Positions 1 through 64,000 of a stretch of 64,000 bases of DNA are shown here, one piece after another. Under the pieces are notes generated by a model, which had not been told where the DNA came from, did not search any database, and saw only the letters and a list, made by a program, of their open reading frames with translations. The stretch's first letter is position 1. Every line of letters begins with the position of its first letter. This stretch comes from Megalonaias nervosa (lineage: Eukaryota; Mollusca; Bivalvia; Unionida; Unionidae). Position numbers and translations under genes: made by a program. The DNA lies in the NCBI GenBank assembly GCA_016617855.1, contig JAECUM010001125.1, positions 62,001 through 126,000 on the forward strand, written 5' to 3'.

Positions 1-3000
1 ACTTTCCATGCATTGTTTGTGGGAGGTACATATCTCGACTCTTAGCGTAGGGCAACTGTATGCTACCTTTATTGAACCAAGTCCTGATTCAGCTGTTGGT
101 TTAACTAACCTTAGATTGACTGGCACAACACCTAGGAGAATCTCATACTCTCTCACTTCACACCATAGAGGGTATGACAGGCTACAGTTTTCAAAGTCAT
201 GAACAAGTCTGAAAAGATGTTGACTCAAATCTGTTGTCATGACAAAAAATGATGCAATAAAGCCACTTTGTTTATATCAGATTTTTATTGGCGCTGTTAA
301 GATTTATGATATATGTAATGACCAGTACTGGTCTAGCTGAAAAAAAGAAAATGGAAACAATAACTGTTAAAGACAGAGACAGCTAATATGGCATTCACTC
401 AATAACTTACACATACCAAATACATGTTGTAAAAAAACTTGCAAAATTTGTCTTTGAGCTTACAGACTGGGCTATCATAACTATATAGAGCTTTAGATTC
501 AGCATACAGAATAAACAATAGGCGGCACCAAAATAAATTCATACAAAAAAAATGCTCACAAGAATGAACAACCTTCACATGGAAATTAGTTTAGAAGTTG
601 AATTGCGACTACTATTTTATGAATGGAGATGTTCATGTTTTTCACATCTTTCTGCATTCATTCTTACACATGAAAATACTATTAATACATCGGGTCATAG
701 AAGAAAATGAAATAACATGTATTTTGGAGAAATTCAATGCTATCATTAATTAGCTAGTAATTATTTTTGTAATTTACCCGATACAAGACAGCATACAACA
801 AATTTTTTTAACATCATTTCTTTTGTTTCTGATTATACAAATGGACTATGGTTAACTTTGAACTCAACACTTACCCAGACATTCAAGTTAAATCTGGAGG
901 ATTGTTATTAATTAAAATTTCCTCATTATATGAATTATATTATCTGGAAGAATTATCATGTTTCAACACACAAGTTTTCATTTCAAATTTAAAAGATAAT
1001 GGCTTTTACAAGTACATGAATAAATTCACTAACAACTTTTTATCAAAACACTTGCCCTTTTTATCAAAAATCAACAAATAAAAACTATTAAGGAGATAAA
1101 GCATGTACACAATAAAAAATTTAAAAAATCTGGAACACCAGTGCAATGAACACGTTCCTGTACTGAACACTGCTCTAACAATCGTGAATAAATCAGAGAC
1201 AAAAAGGCTTCGCTTGGAAGGCACCCTAAAAAATGGAATACACTGTAAAGCCTACAATGTTCCTGATTATAACAAATAAGTGTAGATACACATGTATTAG
1301 CACAGATTCCTTGCTCATTCCAACATCTCAGTATCCAAACAGATGCAAGCATTTTTTTTTCTTCTATTATTCTTGGAAGAGACTCTTTCCTTTTGGTTTA
1401 ACTTCTTTTTTTAATAAATCATAAAATGGGTTTTTCTTTATTATGTATGATACATTTTAGGTGTGTTCTGAGCATTGTTTGTATGCCCAGGAATTCTTTG
1501 TAGCAGAGTTTATTAGAGCGAGATAAAATGTTACCCATGGATGCAACAATGGCAACATAACTGTGTCTAGTTCTATAACACTTAACATATAAGGTACAGG
1601 TGATTATTTATTCCCTGTTTATTACAATTTGTCTCTTTAAAATATGAATTCAGGAAGAAATGCTTTGAATAAAATGTGCTGATCAAATGAAGTATATCCA
1701 TACATTTTTCAGCATGTATCTATATACTTGCATAAGTTCAAAGAATATTTATGTATCGCAAGTCATTTGCACATAAGTCATTCATAAGGATGGAAATCTG
1801 CACAATTTGTCATTTAAATTAACAAATTCTGATTGTTTTGTTCTAACAACTGCTAACCAATAAACTCCCTCCACTCTCCAATGAATATTTTCAGATTATG
1901 TTGGGAATGTAATCCAATTACATAAAGAAACTGTTTGGTCAAGACACTCTGAAATAGGGATTACATTACACAAGACTGGTTTCTACACGATTCACTAAAT
2001 GCATATATGCCAAGTTCCCCACAATATATAAAGTCCAACACAACTCTGCTACTGCGCTCAAGGATTCCAATATTTCCATGCATGACTGCATTACTTTTCC
2101 CACACCAACATTTTTGTATTTATTCTCTCCATATCATAAACCAAAGGTAGTGTTCAACATGCAAAGTAACATAACCCATTACATTCTTCCGACTTAGGAC
2201 TGGCAGTGCACAGTTCAAAATGAAATATTTGCCATTAAAAATGCCATATAAAGTTCTAACATTTCTCATCAAAGTACCCCCCCCCCCCCGGCCCCTCCCC
2301 CGGCATGACTGCTTTGTAAGCATAAAGATATGGGCTGAATAATATGAATACTTAATAAACATTTCTCTATGACTCACCAAAATAATTTCTTTTTAACTAG
2401 AATCTCTAACTCTAGAGAATTTGAGAAATAAAAGCACATTTTCCCCTCAAAATGCATGGAAATTGATGCAGACATTCCTGCTAAATACTTGGGAAGATAG
2501 TAGCCAATAAAAGCGAGTCTTAAAATCCTTTGTGACATGACGAGATTATTGGTTAAAATTATTATGGATATATTCATGTCTTAACTTAAAAAAAAAATTC
2601 CTTGCATTTATCATAAGGCCTGATGGATTTATTAAATTCCTGGCACAAAAGAATGAATAAAGACATCAGCCAAACAAATTACATTTTCTTAAGGCTCGTT
2701 AATGTAAAAAAAATCAGCTTTGAAAAAAAATGACTAAGTGAGAATTTTTTTAATATAATATGCTAAATTCAAATGGATTCTTATTGGGAAACAGCTTTTT
2801 GGAATTCTTTGGGCACTATGGAAATATTCATTTTGCATTCTTTTCTGTGTAAATACTCACTACACTACTGGTTTTATATTATACACAGAATAATAATTCT
2901 CTTTATTACTATGTTTTTCACCTAACTCTTCTTGGTATATCATTCTAAGTATAAGGAAATGATCCTGTTTGGGCTTTTGAAGCAGTCTTTAAAAATTCAA

Positions 3001-3117
3001 AGCAAATAGTTCACAACAATTAGACAGCAGCCAAATATCCTGCTACATCAAGCATCCATGTAGGTTGGCCCCAGCAACCATCATCTGGATCATTCAGTCT
3101 TGCAAAAGCTATGCAAT
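1..3117 (-). other. 3' UTR and downstream flank of the DPYS/CRMP gene
   Basis: This AT-rich stretch follows the stop codon on the minus strand. No open frame here resembles a known protein. Minus-strand AATAAA hexamers (TTTATT on the plus strand) occur at 2902-2907 and 2628-2633 and are candidate polyadenylation signals 210-490 nt past the stop; more lie further on. A C-run sits at 2279-2290. The true 3' end cannot be placed from sequence alone. Confidence 0.4.
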
Positions 3118-62271
<59,154 letters not shown>

Positions 62272-62504
62272 CTGAAAGGAGAAATGATGATTTGGGTAAA
62301 CTTAATTAATTGCACCAGCCATGAATGTCCATATAACATATACAAACTTGCCTAAAAGGTCATGTGTAGTTATATGAATAGATATTTCCAGCTGCGAAGT
62401 AAATTGGGACATTTAAAGGAAACTGAAGGTCTCACCAGCTTCTTTTGACAGTAACAAAATGGTGGCTCTTTACTGACTAATTATCATGCTTGCCATAAGA
62501 GAAA

Positions 62505-62662
62505 CCAGTCCTAACAAAAACCTCTCAATGCCGAGCGCCTAGCTAGGCAGTTGCGACTACCATTTTTATAAGTCTCTGGTATAACTCAGCTGGGGTTTGA
62601 ACCCACAACCTCCCAGATCCAAGGCACTCACTCTAACTACTTAGGCCACCGCAGCAGTCCAA
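62505..62662 (-). mobile_element. SINE family 1, head half only
   Basis: Contains ACCAGTCCTAAC, TCTCAATGCCGAGCGCC and the tRNA-like head, with a minus-strand A-box TGGCCTAAGTAGTTAGAG and B-box GGTTCAAACCC-like sequence. Confidence 0.75.
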
Positions 62663-62776
62663 TTGCCATAAGAAAGTTTGGTATTAGTGAATTATAGTGT
62701 GTGTGCTTTGGCACTGAACATCTCAGGTCTTACAATAGTATGCTGTACGATACAAGCTGATCCATGCATGTTTGTG

Positions 62777-63057
62777 TTTTGTGTTTTTTGGAATTTTAAA
62801 ATAGCTTTAACAATAATATGAGTCATACTGTCTGCAGTGTGGCAGTTTATAATGATGTCTAGCACTGGGGCATCATGATGCAGACATGCAGCATCATGTC
62901 CCACCCAGTTACATATATCTGACACCAGACCGACCAGTCCTAACACAGACCTCTTAATGCTGAGCACCAAGCAAGGCAGCTGCTACCTCATTTTCTTAAG
63001 AAATGTCTTTGGTATTGACTTGGCTGGGGTTCAAACCTGTGACCTCCTGCATCCGTG
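62777..63057 (-). mobile_element. SINE family 1, nearly full length
   Basis: The body TGTCTGCAGTGTGGCAGTTT, CACTGGGGCATCATG, ACCGACCAGTCCTAACAC and part of the head (GGTTCAAACCTGTGACCTCC) are present; the last 30 bp of the head are cut off. Confidence 0.78.
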
Positions 63058-63417
63058 GAGTGGTCTGATTCATGCAATATTGTAGTTTAGATATCCTGGC
63101 ATGCTGGATATTACTATCTTGTTGGCCATCTGACATCTCTCATTAAATTAGCACAAATTTTTTTCATCTACATGTAATAATATATGTAATAGTAAAATCT
63201 ATCAAGAGGCCTCAGTTCTGTGTGTTTAACAGTTCATTGCTCAGCTAAACAACAGTTAAACAGGCAAGGACTCAAGGCTGCACAGGTGAGATGGGCAACC
63301 AGGTCAGCAGCCGTTAGGTCACTGGAAAGTCATTGTTGATTGACAGCTGTTGAGAAGTCACAGGCAGTGGGATCTGGTCCAAAGAGGGTCTTGCACTCTC
63401 AGTAGCTTCACAATATA

Positions 63418-63605
63418 CCATATCTATTCCCTTATAAGAGAAGTCCAACTGCAAATAACACAGACTCAGATCTGCTGTTGCATGTGCCGGCAGATCTGGG
63501 TCTGTGCAGTTCATTATGAGTAATCAGTAGAGCAAGCAAAATAGACCCTGATCTGCCGTCACATTATGCTATGTTACATCAGGACTTAAAAACAAGTATA
63601 CAAAG
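63418..63605. mobile_element. TA-MITE, 188 bp
   Basis: Left end CCATATCTATTCCCTTATAA after TA (63416-63417); right end AAGTATACAAAG before TA (63606-63607). The centre has CCGGCAGATCTGGGTCTGTG and ATTATGAGTAATCAGTAGAG. Confidence 0.8.
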
Positions 63606-64000
63606 TACAATATTAACCATGACCTCAGCAGCCTGAATCAGTAAAGACCTAACTTGCAAACCAGCAGGTGGTCATGAAAGCTCAAGTCAAAGGCCATCTA
63701 TCAGTATTATTGTTCCCAGCAAGCAGTATTCATATCCTGTACAGTGAATAAACTGCTCTGCAAGATAAAAAATACTTCAACTTTTTACGAAAGTGAAGTT
63801 GATGTGGCATTCTTTTCCATCCAGCACACATTTTATTCTTTCACAGAACATTAATTTCATTTAAGATTGATAGCAATTTCATGCAAGGCTGAAAATATAA
63901 CTGAGTTTTGACATAGAATGTTTTATTACAGAAGCATCCCTGGAAAGCTCTGTACCCTCTCAGTCCATTTATAATGGATGTGATCTCAGAATTATCAAGG

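Larger units (their letters stand above)
62272..64000. other. Intron upstream of the first visible exon
   Basis: It holds SINE family 1 pieces (62505-62662, 62777-63057) and a MITE (63418-63605). I looked for a minus-strand ATG with a phase-0 donor and found no convincing start exon. Confidence 0.5.

Noticed and set aside
62275..64000. Start exon of the DPYS/CRMP gene
   Set aside because: No minus-strand ATG followed by a short coding run and a phase-0 donor looked convincing; the region is mostly SINE and MITE.

Overview
The window is eukaryotic, AT-rich intron and repeat sequence carrying one large split gene on the minus strand. GT-AG introns, tRNA-derived SINEs, decayed LINEs, piggyBac and TA-flanked MITEs mark it as an animal. 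The SINE set and gene structure suggest a mollusc, possibly a bivalve; that assignment is inference.

The gene is a dihydropyrimidinase / collapsin response mediator protein (DPYS/CRMP) locus. Fourteen coding positions can be placed from 62271 down to the stop at 3118; the start exon is not visible and probably lies beyond 64000. Joined in frame they give about 567 residues. All six metal ligands of dihydropyrimidinase are present, each exactly five positions below human DPYS numbering, so there are no indels up to the last ligand. The C-terminus is a CRMP-type tail, which classical DPYS lacks.

The main finding is at position 7, where two tandem exons of 121 nt (28288-28408 and 26689-26809) both fit. 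The first carries the catalytic histidine in a DPYS-like context. The second has lysine at that site and CRMP-like neighbours. Including both, or skipping both, gives a stop codon almost at once, so splicing must pick one. One locus could therefore make an enzyme and a non-enzymatic CRMP. The fly CRMP locus is known to do something similar. Two further splicing oddities are a 51-bp duplication of the exon 8 acceptor, which offers a 17-residue in-frame insertion, and a weak exon 13 donor, which allows an alternative short C-terminus.

The rest is mobile DNA inside introns: a 4.3-kb piggyBac with TTAA flanks and a broken transposase (36354-40646); a 1.5-kb TA-flanked element (50705-52228) sharing termini with about nine short palindromic MITEs; two LINE remnants (16250-17560, 20480-21660); three tRNA-headed SINE families; foldback elements; a TIR-bounded element with a broken RecQ/DEAD-like helicase fragment (12129-12636); and many minisatellites. 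Several insertions lie within 20-55 bp of DPYS/CRMP splice sites.
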